12,966 nucleotides of DNA, from NCBI GenBank assembly GCA_043820025.1, contig JBDRED010000008.1, forward strand, positions 1-12,966. The letters are read 5' to 3'. The position numbers were made by a program, and so were the translations under genes. Under the pieces are notes generated by a model. The model saw nothing but the letters and a program-made list of their open reading frames with translations. It made no database searches and was not told where the DNA came from. The DNA comes from JBDRED01 sp043820025 [NCBI: Elusimicrobiota bacterium] (GTDB lineage: Bacteria; RUG730; JBDRED01). Positions 1 through 6,679 of this stretch are shown here, piece by piece. Position 1 is the stretch's first letter. Each line of letters starts with the position of its first letter.

Positions 1-95
1 CAATGATGGTGTTTAAGAACGGAGAGATAGTTGAGAAGTCAGTCGGCGCTGCGTCAAAGATACAAGTATTGGGGAAGATTAGTAAGCATATATAA
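1..95 (+). CDS. trxA: Thioredoxin, C-terminal end (5' truncated by the window edge)
   Basis: An open frame enters from the left edge and ends at TAA 93-95. The visible residues include MMVFKNGEIVEKSVGA followed by a short helix. This matches the end of the thioredoxin fold: strand beta-4 with the F-K-N-G-E turn, strand beta-5 with V-G, then the final helix. Position 1-2 (nCA) would permit the Thr that often follows the cis-proline, but the CxxC active site lies outside the window. Thioredoxin reduces protein disulfides in the cytoplasm. The next gene is a CcdA-type membrane thiol transporter, which takes electrons from cytoplasmic thioredoxin, so the pair probably forms one redox operon. Another thioredoxin-fold protein is possible because only about 30 residues are seen. 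Confidence 0.72.
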   Translation, partial: MMVFKNGEIVEKSVGAASKIQVLGKISKHI

Positions 96-118
96 TACCT
101 CTCATTCTACGCTTTTGG

Positions 119-142
119 CCGGGCAGGTTTCAATCTACCCGG
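119..142 (+). other. Hairpin between the thioredoxin gene and ccdA
   Basis: CCGGGCAG (119-126) and CTACCCGG (135-142) form an 8-bp stem with one C-A mismatch and an 8-base loop. It is the only GC-rich patch in this 82-base spacer and no T-run follows, so it is not a standard terminator. It ends 23 bases before the ccdA ribosome site (AGGAG, 166-170). An mRNA-processing or stability role is inference. Confidence 0.4.
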
Positions 143-177
143 AGGGGAGAGGAAGTACAGGATATAGGAGATCAGTG

Positions 178-861
178 ATGGCTGATGTCAGTATTTTTAT
201 TGCGCTTGGCGCAGGTTTAGTATCATTTTTCTCGCCCTGCATATTGCCGCTCTTACCGGTATATATCTCATTTATTACAGGCCTTTCGCTTGAAGAATTA
301 AAAAATGTTGAAGACAAAAAGAAAAGGTTTAAAAATGTGCTTATTAGAATGAGCGCGTTTGTACTTGGGTTTTCTATTATTTTTATTATTCTTGGCGCTT
401 CTGCTTCTGTGGTTGGTAATATTATTTTAAAAAATAAAGAGCTCATACGCGTAATTGGCGGACTTGTTATTATTATTTTTGGGTTACAGGTAAGCGGGTT
501 AGCGCGTATTAAATTACTGCAGTCTGAAAAGAGACCGGATATGGCAAAGTATGGAGCTGGAGTGTTTGGGCCGTTCATAATTGGTTTGGTTTTTGGGCTT
601 GGATGGACGCCTTGTATTGGTCCGATATTAGGGAGTATACTTACAATTGCCGCTGCGAAACAAAGCGTAGCGCAGGGAATAATTCTGCTGAGTTTCTATT
701 CTGTTGGGCTTGCATTTCCTTTTATAATCTCCGGATTATTTTTAGATTGGGTTCTTGTGAGAATGATTAAGATTCATAAATATTTAAAATGGATTTCATT
801 ATTTAGCGGGATACTATTAATTGTAATTGGTATTTTATTAATATTTGGAAAAATATTTTAG
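178..861 (+). CDS. ccdA: CcdA-type cytochrome c biogenesis / thiol-disulfide transporter
   Basis: This 227-residue inner-membrane protein of the DsbD-beta/CcdA family carries reducing equivalents from cytoplasmic thioredoxin to extracytoplasmic thiol proteins, such as those maturing cytochrome c. The family signature is clear. The first membrane segment carries F-F-S-P-C-I-L-P with Cys21, and the later segment carries G-W-T-P-C-I-G-P with Cys146; these two cysteines form the redox pair. About six hydrophobic segments are visible, near residues 4-27, 53-77, 86-103, 129-155, 165-190 and 205-225. The length is normal for the short CcdA form without the DsbD periplasmic domains. ATG 178 is preferred because AGGAG (166-170) lies 7 bases before it and the protein begins directly with the CcdA N-terminus. 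The frame is open back to position 31, but that extension is not CcdA-like and would overlap the thioredoxin gene. Confidence 0.93.
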   Translation: MADVSIFIALGAGLVSFFSPCILPLLPVYISFITGLSLEELKNVEDKKKRFKNVLIRMSAFVLGFSIIFIILGASASVVGNIILKNKELIRVIGGLVIIIFGLQVSGLARIKLLQSEKRPDMAKYGAGVFGPFIIGLVFGLGWTPCIGPILGSILTIAAAKQSVAQGIILLSFYSVGLAFPFIISGLFLDWVLVRMIKIHKYLKWISLFSGILLIVIGILLIFGKIF

Positions 862-958
862 CATGCCGGTAAGACCGCGAATCTTAATCGTTTCATTTAG
901 AAATAATTTGGTATAAAATTTCCCTGGCCCCATTTGAAAAACAGAGTGTAAATCTATA

Positions 959-987
959 TTGTAAAATATATTTATTTGTGACATAAT
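959..987 (+). promoter_or_regulatory. Candidate sigma70-type promoter for the phoB-phoR operon
   Basis: TTGTAA (959-964) and CATAAT (982-987) are separated by 17 bases. They match the -35 consensus at 4 of 6 and the -10 consensus at 5 of 6 positions. The site lies in the 246-base gap between ccdA and the response regulator and would give a 5' leader of over 100 bases. I found no 11-bp-phased CTAACA-like repeats here, so PhoB autoregulation of this operon is not evident. Confidence 0.4.
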
Positions 988-1026
988 AAAAAGATCAGAG
1001 AGTAATATAAGCAATGAAAAACAAAA

Positions 1027-1062
1027 ATTGCCACGCGCAGACAAAGTAGAAGCTCGCAATGA
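1027..1062. repeat. Degenerate copy of an interspersed inverted repeat (ATTGCCACGCG ... GCTCGCAATGA)
   Basis: ATTGCCACGCG (1027-1037) and GCTCGCAATGA (1052-1062) flank a non-matching middle. The outer parts pair imperfectly (ATTGC with GCAAT). They resemble the short intergenic repeat of general form TCATTGCGAGC...GTGGCAAT that I recall from many environmental bacterial genomes. This is recognition by eye of a motif, not a database match. The GC-rich patch contrasts with the AT-rich spacer and lies in the predicted leader of the phoB mRNA. Confidence 0.4.
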
Positions 1063-1107
1063 TATAGGAAGCCGCGGAATAAGAGAGATAACTTAGGAGA
1101 GTATTTA

Positions 1108-1785
1108 ATGGCGAAGTTTATCGTAATAGTTGATGATGAGAAAGATATTGTATCACTTGTTACTATTAATTTGGAAAAGAGCGGATTTGACGCAAAAGGA
1201 TTTACAGATGTTAAGCCATTTTGGGAATTTTTAAAGAAGAAAAAACCTGATTTGATAATATTAGATCTTATGCTTCCGGAATCTGATGGGTTTGATATAT
1301 GTAAAAAGTTAAAGGCTGACATTAGGTTAAAGGATATTCCAATAATTATGCTCACTGCCAGAGGCGATGAGATAGACAAAGTCTTAGGATTGGAACTGGG
1401 AGCGGATGATTATGTAACAAAACCTTTTTCAGTAAAAGAGCTCATAGCCAGAGTTAAAAATATTACAAAACGATATGAAATATCATCTGAAAATGTTGAA
1501 ATTATTGATGAGGATTTTGTTTTAGATAATGATAGGCATGAGGTTATACTTAAGGGTAAAAAGATAGACCTTACTACATCTGAATTTAAGATATTACAGC
1601 TCTTGGCTTCTAAAAAGGGCCATGTTTTATCGCGAGACAGAATTCTCGAACATTTATGGGGCGATGACAAAATCGTTATTGACCGGACTGTGGATTTTCA
1701 TGTTAAGAATCTAAGAGAAAAGTTAGGGAAATATGGTAAATTAGTAAAGAATATCAGAGGAGTGGGTTATAAACTGGAAGTATGA
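1108..1785 (+). CDS. phoB: PhoB-type response regulator (OmpR/PhoB family)
   Basis: This is a 225-residue DNA-binding response regulator. The receiver domain (about 3-118) has the acidic pocket D9-D10, phospho-acceptor D53 in I-L-D-L-M-L-P, switch residue T83, and K105 in T-K-P-F. The C-terminal winged helix (about 128-225) has the typical L-T-T-S-E-F-K-I-L segment, the D-R-T-V-D-F-H-V recognition-helix region and the closing R-G-V-G-Y-K-L. Length and order match PhoB. AGGAG (about 1095-1099) precedes ATG 1108 by about 8 bases. The stop overlaps the kinase start in ATGA, so the two are translationally coupled. The name phoB rests on the PhoR-like partner and the adjoining pst genes; the regulator domains alone would only say OmpR family. 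Its probable target is the phased-repeat promoter at 3517-3570. Confidence 0.9.
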   Translation: MAKFIVIVDDEKDIVSLVTINLEKSGFDAKGFTDVKPFWEFLKKKKPDLIILDLMLPESDGFDICKKLKADIRLKDIPIIMLTARGDEIDKVLGLELGADDYVTKPFSVKELIARVKNITKRYEISSENVEIIDEDFVLDNDRHEVILKGKKIDLTTSEFKILQLLASKKGHVLSRDRILEHLWGDDKIVIDRTVDFHVKNLREKLGKYGKLVKNIRGVGYKLEV

Positions 1786-3503
1786 AAAAAAGTTTTTTTA
1801 AAGAAATATTCACAGGTTACTTAGTAGTTATTGTCTTGTTTTCTATAATAATCGGATTAATCTCAATTACTTCAATCAAACATTTCTATATTACATCAAA
1901 TTCTTCGCAGCTTGAAAAAATATCTAAAAGTTTAAGTGTTTCTGTAATAGTTATATTGCAAAGAAATAATATTACAGAGTTAAATGAATTTGTAAAAAAA
2001 ATGGATATTGATTTAGATGTTAGAATAACTGTGATGGATAAAGACGGCGCAGTATTAGCTGATTCGCAGGAAGATTATAAAGCAATGGATAATCATAGAA
2101 CCAGGCCTGAGGTTAACAGCGCTTTAAGCGGATATATCGAGAGTTCTATTCGATACAGTAAAACTTTGAAAGAAGATATGATGTATGTTGCAGTACCGCT
2201 TGTCAGCGGAGGCAGTATAATAGGGGCTATAAGGCTCAGCTACTTTATGAAAGACATGACCCGGTTTTTAGCCGGCCTTAGAACTAAAATAATAATTGCT
2301 ATGGGTTTAATCATTGTGTTGGCGCTTATTATTTCTTGGTTGTATGCCAGGCGTATTTCAGGGCCTGTCCGGTCGCTGAATGAAGCGTCAAAAAAAATGG
2401 CAGAAGGAAACTTTGATATTGAACTCCTGGTAAATGGGAATAATGAATTGGCGCAGCTTGGGCAAAGCTTTGGGCATATGACAAAGACTATTAGAAATCT
2501 TATTCAGGAATTATCTGAACAAAAGGAAGAAATGCGCGGCATAATTTCGTCTGTTGATGCAGGGATCTTAGGATTGGATAAAAATGATAAAGTGTTTTTG
2601 TGTAATGACGCATTCAAAAAACTTACGGATAATTCCGATGTTATGAATGTTTATATATTACAACTGATACGTGAACCGGAATTTGCCGAACTATTGAAAA
2701 AAATTAAGGTTTCTAAACATAATGAAACCAGAGAAGTTAATATTGGGAATAAGATATATCTATGCAATATGACATACGTTGAATTGAATTCTGAGATTAT
2801 AGCCATCTTTAATGATATAACCGCGCTTAAAGAGATTGAAAATTTTAAAAAGGATTTTGTACAGAATGTTTCTCACGAGTTAAGAACGCCGTTGTCATTA
2901 ATAAAGGGATTTATTGAAACAATGGAAGATGGAAAAAAATATAATGAAGAGTATATGAATATTATTAAAAGCGGTACGGATAGGATGATTAGTATTGTTA
3001 ACGATCTTTTAACTCTTTCCAAATTAGAGAATCAAAAGTCTCTTATTGAGAAACATGAGTTTGATGTGGAGAAAATGATAACAAATATTTTAACCATATT
3101 TAAAGAAAGAATAAAGAGTAAGGGATTAAATACAGAGATAGAAGTTGATAAAAATGTTAAGACTATAATTGCCGACGAATTTAAACTTGAACAGGCGCTT
3201 ATTAATCTAATAGATAATGCTGTTAAATATACTGAATCCGGCGCAATAAAAATAAATGTGCTAAAGAATGAAAATAAGGTTATTTTTAAAGTGCAAGACA
3301 ATGGAATAGGAATACCTGAAGAGCATTTGAATAGAATTTTTGAGAGATTTTACGTTGTAGATAAGTCAAGGTCACGGCAGCTTGGCGGAACCGGACTGGG
3401 ATTATCTATTGTAAAACATATAGTATTGCTCCACAATGGAGAGATAACCGTAGAAAGCAAACCTAATTTTGGAACCACATTTACCATAAAAATCCCTGTA
3501 TAA
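1782..3503 (+). CDS. phoR: PhoR-type sensor histidine kinase
   Basis: This is a 573-residue membrane kinase that would phosphorylate the upstream regulator when phosphate is scarce. Order: first membrane segment about 9-31; an extracytoplasmic sensor about 32-168 containing V-M-D-K-D-G-A-V-L-A-D-S (84-95); second membrane segment about 170-188; HAMP about 189-243; PAS about 245-350; HisKA with phospho-accepting H365 in S-H-E-L-R-T-P; and a HATPase domain with N-box N475/N479, D-N-G-I-G-I (506-511) and G-T-G-L-G-L (536-541). All catalytic motifs are intact. The sizeable extracytoplasmic sensor resembles Bacillus-type PhoR, not the enterobacterial form, which lacks such a domain. The gene starts inside the end of phoB (ATGA overlap) and is followed by the Pho-type promoter. 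The phosphate role is inferred from family resemblance and context. Confidence 0.9.
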   Translation: MKKSFFKEIFTGYLVVIVLFSIIIGLISITSIKHFYITSNSSQLEKISKSLSVSVIVILQRNNITELNEFVKKMDIDLDVRITVMDKDGAVLADSQEDYKAMDNHRTRPEVNSALSGYIESSIRYSKTLKEDMMYVAVPLVSGGSIIGAIRLSYFMKDMTRFLAGLRTKIIIAMGLIIVLALIISWLYARRISGPVRSLNEASKKMAEGNFDIELLVNGNNELAQLGQSFGHMTKTIRNLIQELSEQKEEMRGIISSVDAGILGLDKNDKVFLCNDAFKKLTDNSDVMNVYILQLIREPEFAELLKKIKVSKHNETREVNIGNKIYLCNMTYVELNSEIIAIFNDITALKEIENFKKDFVQNVSHELRTPLSLIKGFIETMEDGKKYNEEYMNIIKSGTDRMISIVNDLLTLSKLENQKSLIEKHEFDVEKMITNILTIFKERIKSKGLNTEIEVDKNVKTIIADEFKLEQALINLIDNAVKYTESGAIKINVLKNENKVIFKVQDNGIGIPEEHLNRIFERFYVVDKSRSRQLGGTGLGLSIVKHIVLLHNGEITVESKPNFGTTFTIKIPV

Positions 3504-3516
3504 TCAAATTTAAAAA

Positions 3517-3570
3517 CTAACACAATACTAACACAAGGCTTATATTAATCTAACTTATTTATTTTATACT
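3517..3570 (+). promoter_or_regulatory. Pho-box array and -10 element of the porin-pst promoter
   Basis: Four hexamers start exactly 11 bases apart: CTAACA (3517), CTAACA (3528), CTTATA (3539) and CTAACT (3550). The first two 11-mers agree at 9 of 11 positions. A -10 element TATACT lies at 3565-3570, about 9 bases after the last hexamer, and no separate -35 is evident. PhoB/PhoP boxes are known to be direct repeats of about 7 bases at 11-bp spacing that replace or overlap the -35. CTAACA resembles the Bacillus PhoP half site (TTAACA-like) as well as the enteric CTGTCA. Binding by this PhoB is inferred from architecture and from the porin-pst genes downstream. Confidence 0.72.
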
Positions 3571-3608
3571 TAATCATGAAATTATTTTTTGAGGAGGTGC
3601 GTAAAAAA

Positions 3609-3656
3609 ATGAAAAAGATTAATTCTGAAAAAATTCAAGGAGGAATAAATGTTTAG
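3609..3656 (+). CDS. Possible 15-residue leader peptide overlapping the porin start
   Basis: A short frame starts at ATG 3609 and ends at TAG 3654-3656, encoding MKKINSEKIQGGINV. It is preceded by an almost ideal ribosome site, GAGGAGGTG (3591-3599), with AGGAGG 11 bases before the ATG. The porin ribosome site AAGGAGG (3637-3643) lies inside this frame, and the porin ATG (3649) overlaps its last codons. Ribosomes finishing the peptide would therefore stop within reach of the porin start. The same frame is open back to ATG 3576, but that start has no ribosome site and sits at the predicted transcript end. The peptide has no recognisable family and no attenuator hairpin is seen; it may only serve coupling. 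Confidence 0.4.
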   Translation: MKKINSEKIQGGINV

Positions 3657-4857
3657 AAAATTATTTGCAGGAAGTTTAATTTGTTTAACGACTGTATCTT
3701 TTGCCGGAGCAGGTGAGATTGATTTATTGGTGCAAAAGTTAATGGAAAAAAATGTATTAACAGGGGGCGAAGCACAACAGATAATTACTATTACTAATGA
3801 AAACGTCAGAAAGGAGATTGCTAAAGGCGAGTCAAAGAGCGCGCCTGCATGGTCGCAGAATGTTAAGCTTTCCGGTGATTTGCGGTTGAGATATCAGAGA
3901 GAAGATAAAGGGAATAATTACTGGCGTGATAGAGTAAGATTAAGGGCAAGGTTAAAAGCTGAAGGGAAGGTTAATGATAAAGCAATGATTGTTATGGGCT
4001 TAGCAAGCGGATCAACTGATCCCAGGTCAACAAATCAAACTTTTGAGAAAACATTTGAGACAAAAGGGATACAATTGGACTATGCATATCTTCAATATGC
4101 GCTTCCTTGCGGCAGTCATTTGTTTGGCGGTAAATTTCCCGTGAAGTCAATAATATGGACTCCATCTGATTTGATGTGGGATGGGGATATAACGCTGGAA
4201 GGCTTTGGTTTTAGTAAGGACGGAAAAATCGGCGGGACAGAGGTATTTCTTAATGCAGGATATTTAATAGTAGAGCATCTGGGCGCTAGCGGAAACGCGA
4301 CTATGATTATTCTTCAGCCGGGTTTCAGCGCAGGACTAACAGATACAATTTCTTTAAAATTAGCGGGCTCTATTTATAATTTCGATAATATTAAAGGAAG
4401 AAACCTGACATATTCCGCGGGAACAAATACAGTGGATCTGACAAAAGGCGGGCTTAAGTATAATTTTAACTGCCTAAGCCTTGGTTTTGAGTTGTCATTT
4501 GCGGAACTATTTACTCAAAAATTTACTCTGTTTTCGGAGATGGTTACAAATCCTGATCCAGGTAAGAGTAACCAAGGATTTTTAGGCGGAGTAAAATTCG
4601 GATGCGCGAAAGTTGCAAACTTAGGCGATTGGCAGGTAAAGGCAATGTATAGAGAACTGCAAGCTGATGCTTGGATAGACGCGTTTCCGGATTCAGATGC
4701 TTTGGAGGGTGACACGGATAATCAAGGAATAGAGATCTCCGGCGAATATGGAATTGGCAAAGGAATGTATATAGGTCTTGATTACTACAATATAGGTAAT
4801 GTCGGAGAGAGTAATGGAAAAAGTTTGGCGCAGATAGATATAGGAGCAAAATTTTAA
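3649..4857 (+). CDS. Outer-membrane porin (putative-porin family), probably for phosphate-limited growth
   Basis: This is a 402-residue exported protein. A signal peptide covers residues 1 to about 21 (charged R3-K4, hydrophobic core, cleavage near F-A-G-A). A short helical segment follows (about 23-55, including L-L-V-Q-K-L-M-E-K-N-V-L-T), as in many beta-barrel proteins of the putative-porin (Porin_5-like) group. From about residue 70 (V-K-L-S-G-D-L-R-L-R-Y) alternating polar and hydrophobic strands run to the end. The last residues are A-Q-I-D-I-G-A-K-F, with the terminal Phe recognised by the outer-membrane assembly machinery. AAGGAGG (3637-3643) is 5 bases before ATG 3649. It is the first main gene after the Pho-type promoter and 15 bases before pstS, so it probably lets phosphate cross the outer membrane, a role like OprP or PhoE without evident homology to them. 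Ion selectivity cannot be read from the sequence. Confidence 0.82.
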   Translation: MFRKLFAGSLICLTTVSFAGAGEIDLLVQKLMEKNVLTGGEAQQIITITNENVRKEIAKGESKSAPAWSQNVKLSGDLRLRYQREDKGNNYWRDRVRLRARLKAEGKVNDKAMIVMGLASGSTDPRSTNQTFEKTFETKGIQLDYAYLQYALPCGSHLFGGKFPVKSIIWTPSDLMWDGDITLEGFGFSKDGKIGGTEVFLNAGYLIVEHLGASGNATMIILQPGFSAGLTDTISLKLAGSIYNFDNIKGRNLTYSAGTNTVDLTKGGLKYNFNCLSLGFELSFAELFTQKFTLFSEMVTNPDPGKSNQGFLGGVKFGCAKVANLGDWQVKAMYRELQADAWIDAFPDSDALEGDTDNQGIEISGEYGIGKGMYIGLDYYNIGNVGESNGKSLAQIDIGAKF

Positions 4858-4872
4858 AAAAAGGAGATTTTT

Positions 4873-5679
4873 ATGAAAAAAATATTAACCGGCGTTTTAT
4901 GTTTATGTTTGTTTATCGGACAAGTTTGGTCGGCAGATGAAATTACTATTGAAGGATCAACTACAGTGCTTCCCATAGCGCAGGCCACAGCCGAAAGATA
5001 TATGGATATGAATAAAGATAGTGATATATCTGTGCGAGGCGGCGGGTCGGGCGTGGGAATCGCTTCTCTTATTTCAGGGTCCTGCGATGTTGCAGATGCG
5101 TCCAGAGCTATAAAGGACAAGGAACTGGATCAAGCAGTGAGTAAAGGTATTGATCCTGTCGCTCATGTAGTTGCAATGGATGGAATAGCTGTAATAGTTC
5201 ATCCTTCAAATAGTATTAAAGGGCTGACAAAAAAGCAGTTAAAAGATATTTATACCGGTAAGTTGTCGCGGTGGAGCGAACTGAATATTTCTGAAAAAAG
5301 TATTGTTGTGGTTTCCAGGGATAGTGCGAGCGGCACATTTGAGGCATTTAATGGACTCGCTCTTGATAATCAAAAAGTTAGAGCCGACGCTCTGCTTGAA
5401 GCTTCGAATAAGGCTGTAGCTGCTGTAGTTGCTACTACTCCCGGCGCGATCGGGTATGTCGGATTAGGTTATGTGACACAGAGTGTGAAAAAGATAACCA
5501 TTGATGGTATTGTATGCGACAAAAATACTGTTTTGAGCGGAAAATATACTTTGGGAAGGCCGTTGTTTATGTACACGAATGGCGCGCCAAAAGGAGCAGT
5601 GAAGGATTATTTGGACTATGTGTTAAGTGAAGAAGGTCAAAAAATTGTTGAAGAGGCAGGGTATATAGGTATTAAATAA
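4873..5679 (+). CDS. pstS: Phosphate ABC transporter, periplasmic phosphate-binding protein PstS
   Basis: This 268-residue periplasmic binding protein captures phosphate and delivers it to PstC/PstA. The signal peptide is residues 1-21, with likely cleavage after V-W-S-A. Anion-binding loops are visible: E-G-S-T-T-V-L-P (27-34), R-G-G-G-S-G (55-60), D75 in D-V-A-D-A-S-R, and R149-D-S-A-S-G-T155, corresponding to the Arg/Ser/Gly/Thr phosphate ligands of known PstS. It belongs to the short PstS-like group of about 270 residues, not the longer enteric type. Cys10 and Cys12 lie in the hydrophobic core but without a clear lipobox, so a soluble periplasmic form is more likely. AAGGAG (about 4860-4865) is a good ribosome site. 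It is co-transcribed with the porin, and a stable hairpin follows its stop. Confidence 0.95.
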   Translation: MKKILTGVLCLCLFIGQVWSADEITIEGSTTVLPIAQATAERYMDMNKDSDISVRGGGSGVGIASLISGSCDVADASRAIKDKELDQAVSKGIDPVAHVVAMDGIAVIVHPSNSIKGLTKKQLKDIYTGKLSRWSELNISEKSIVVVSRDSASGTFEAFNGLALDNQKVRADALLEASNKAVAAVVATTPGAIGYVGLGYVTQSVKKITIDGIVCDKNTVLSGKYTLGRPLFMYTNGAPKGAVKDYLDYVLSEEGQKIVEEAGYIGIK

Positions 5680-5716
5680 ATAATTAAATAAGATGATCAT
5701 TGTTTAGTTGTAAATA

Positions 5717-5746
5717 TTTTGCCTCATTAATCGTAATGAGGCAAAA
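5717..5746 (+). other. Perfect hairpin in the pstS-pstC gap
   Basis: TTTTGCCTCATTA (5717-5729) and TAATGAGGCAAAA (5734-5746) are perfectly complementary over 13 bp with the 4-base loop ATCG. The stem starts with T's and ends with A's, and no T-run follows on the + strand, so it is not a clean intrinsic terminator. It probably protects the 3' end of the porin-pstS message or causes partial read-through, giving more PstS than membrane subunits. This is a known arrangement at pst operons but is inference here. Confidence 0.65.
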
Positions 5747-5769
5747 CTATATTTAGAAAAGGATTGTTT

Positions 5770-6672
5770 ATGATTGCAAAACATATGCTTAGAAATATTA
5801 AGGAAGAAATTTATAAATATATTTTTATGGCCATTGCATTTTCTTCGCTGATTTTTTTATTTGGCATTATTATTGTTTTATTTAAGAATGGTATTCCATT
5901 ATTTAAGGATTTTAGCATATCTTCTGTGCTGTTTGGAAAGTATTGGTATCCGACGTATGAGCCGGCAGAATTTGGCATGCTTCCTCTTATTCTAGGTTCA
6001 TTATGGATAACGATTGGCGCATTGTTTGTTTGTGTTCCGCTTGGCGTGGGATCAGCGTTGTATATCCATGAAATCGCGTCCTACAGACAGAGAATGTGGC
6101 TGAAGCCTTCAATAGAAATATTAGCTGCTGTGCCTTCGATTGTTTATGGTTTTTTTGGAATGGTTATTGTTGCTCCTTTCCTGCAAAAATTATTTGGAAT
6201 ACCTGTAGGATTATGCGCTTTTACAGCCAGCTTAATACTTGGCGTTATGGCAACGCCTACGGTTTGCAGTATAACAGAGGATGCGTTGGGATATGTGCCA
6301 AAAACATTTAAGGAAGCGTCGCTTGCTATAGGCGCTAATAGGTGGCAGACGCTTGTTCATGTTGTCATCCCGGCCGCGGGTTCAGGAATTTCAACAGCAA
6401 TTATTTTGGGTATTAGCAGGGCAATAGGCGAGACAATGACAGTGCTCATGGTAGCCGGCGGCGCTGCTGTTATTCCAAAATCTTTTTTTCAGCCGGTCAG
6501 GCCTATGACAGCAACTATCGCTGCTGAAATGGGAGAAGCTGTAGTCGGAAGCGGCCATTTCCATGCTCTTTTTAGTATTGGTTTAATACTTTTTTTAACA
6601 ACGCTCGTTTTTAATGTTATAGCTGAGATCATAAGTAAAAAATACAGATTAAAACTTGGATTCGGGAGATAA
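5770..6672 (+). CDS. pstC: Phosphate ABC transporter permease PstC
   Basis: This 300-residue inner-membrane subunit forms the phosphate channel with PstA. A first membrane segment lies near residues 16-38. A periplasmic stretch of about 40 residues follows (containing F-G-K-Y-W-Y-P-T-Y-E-P), then about five further segments. The cytoplasmic coupling loop that contacts PstB is E-A-S-L-A-I-G-A-N-R-W-Q-T, starting at residue 182. Motifs A-A-V-P-S-I-V-Y-G-F-F-G and A-I-G-E-T-M-T-V are typical of PstC. Its length is normal. ATG 5770 is chosen because AAAAGG (5757-5762) stands 7 bases upstream; TTG 5764, two codons earlier, is a worse start. The gene follows the pstS hairpin and precedes pstA by 7 bases. 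I see no convincing promoter of its own, so it probably depends on read-through from the Pho promoter. Confidence 0.94.
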   Translation: MIAKHMLRNIKEEIYKYIFMAIAFSSLIFLFGIIIVLFKNGIPLFKDFSISSVLFGKYWYPTYEPAEFGMLPLILGSLWITIGALFVCVPLGVGSALYIHEIASYRQRMWLKPSIEILAAVPSIVYGFFGMVIVAPFLQKLFGIPVGLCAFTASLILGVMATPTVCSITEDALGYVPKTFKEASLAIGANRWQTLVHVVIPAAGSGISTAIILGISRAIGETMTVLMVAGGAAVIPKSFFQPVRPMTATIAAEMGEAVVGSGHFHALFSIGLILFLTTLVFNVIAEIISKKYRLKLGFGR

Positions 6673-6679
6673 GTTATTT

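Noticed and set aside
31-177. N-terminal extension of ccdA back to position 31
   Set aside because: It overlaps the thioredoxin tail, is not CcdA-like and bypasses a good ribosome site (166-170) placed for ATG 178.
135-578. Antisense open frame opposite ccdA (and similar antisense frames at 972-1379, 1410-1670, 3032-3301, 4515-5120, 7187-7405, 8690-8881)
   Set aside because: All lie opposite strongly coding sense genes, lack family motifs and look like codon-bias shadows.
959-1000. Pho box before phoB
   Set aside because: No 11-bp-phased CTAACA-like repeats; only a general promoter match is visible.
5717-5746. Hairpin as a classical intrinsic terminator of pstS
   Set aside because: No T-run follows on the + strand, and pstC to phoU clearly belong to the same functional unit.
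6656-6679. TTG start for pstA inside the end of pstC
   Set aside because: ATG 6680 has a usable ribosome site, and the extra eight residues do not resemble PstA.
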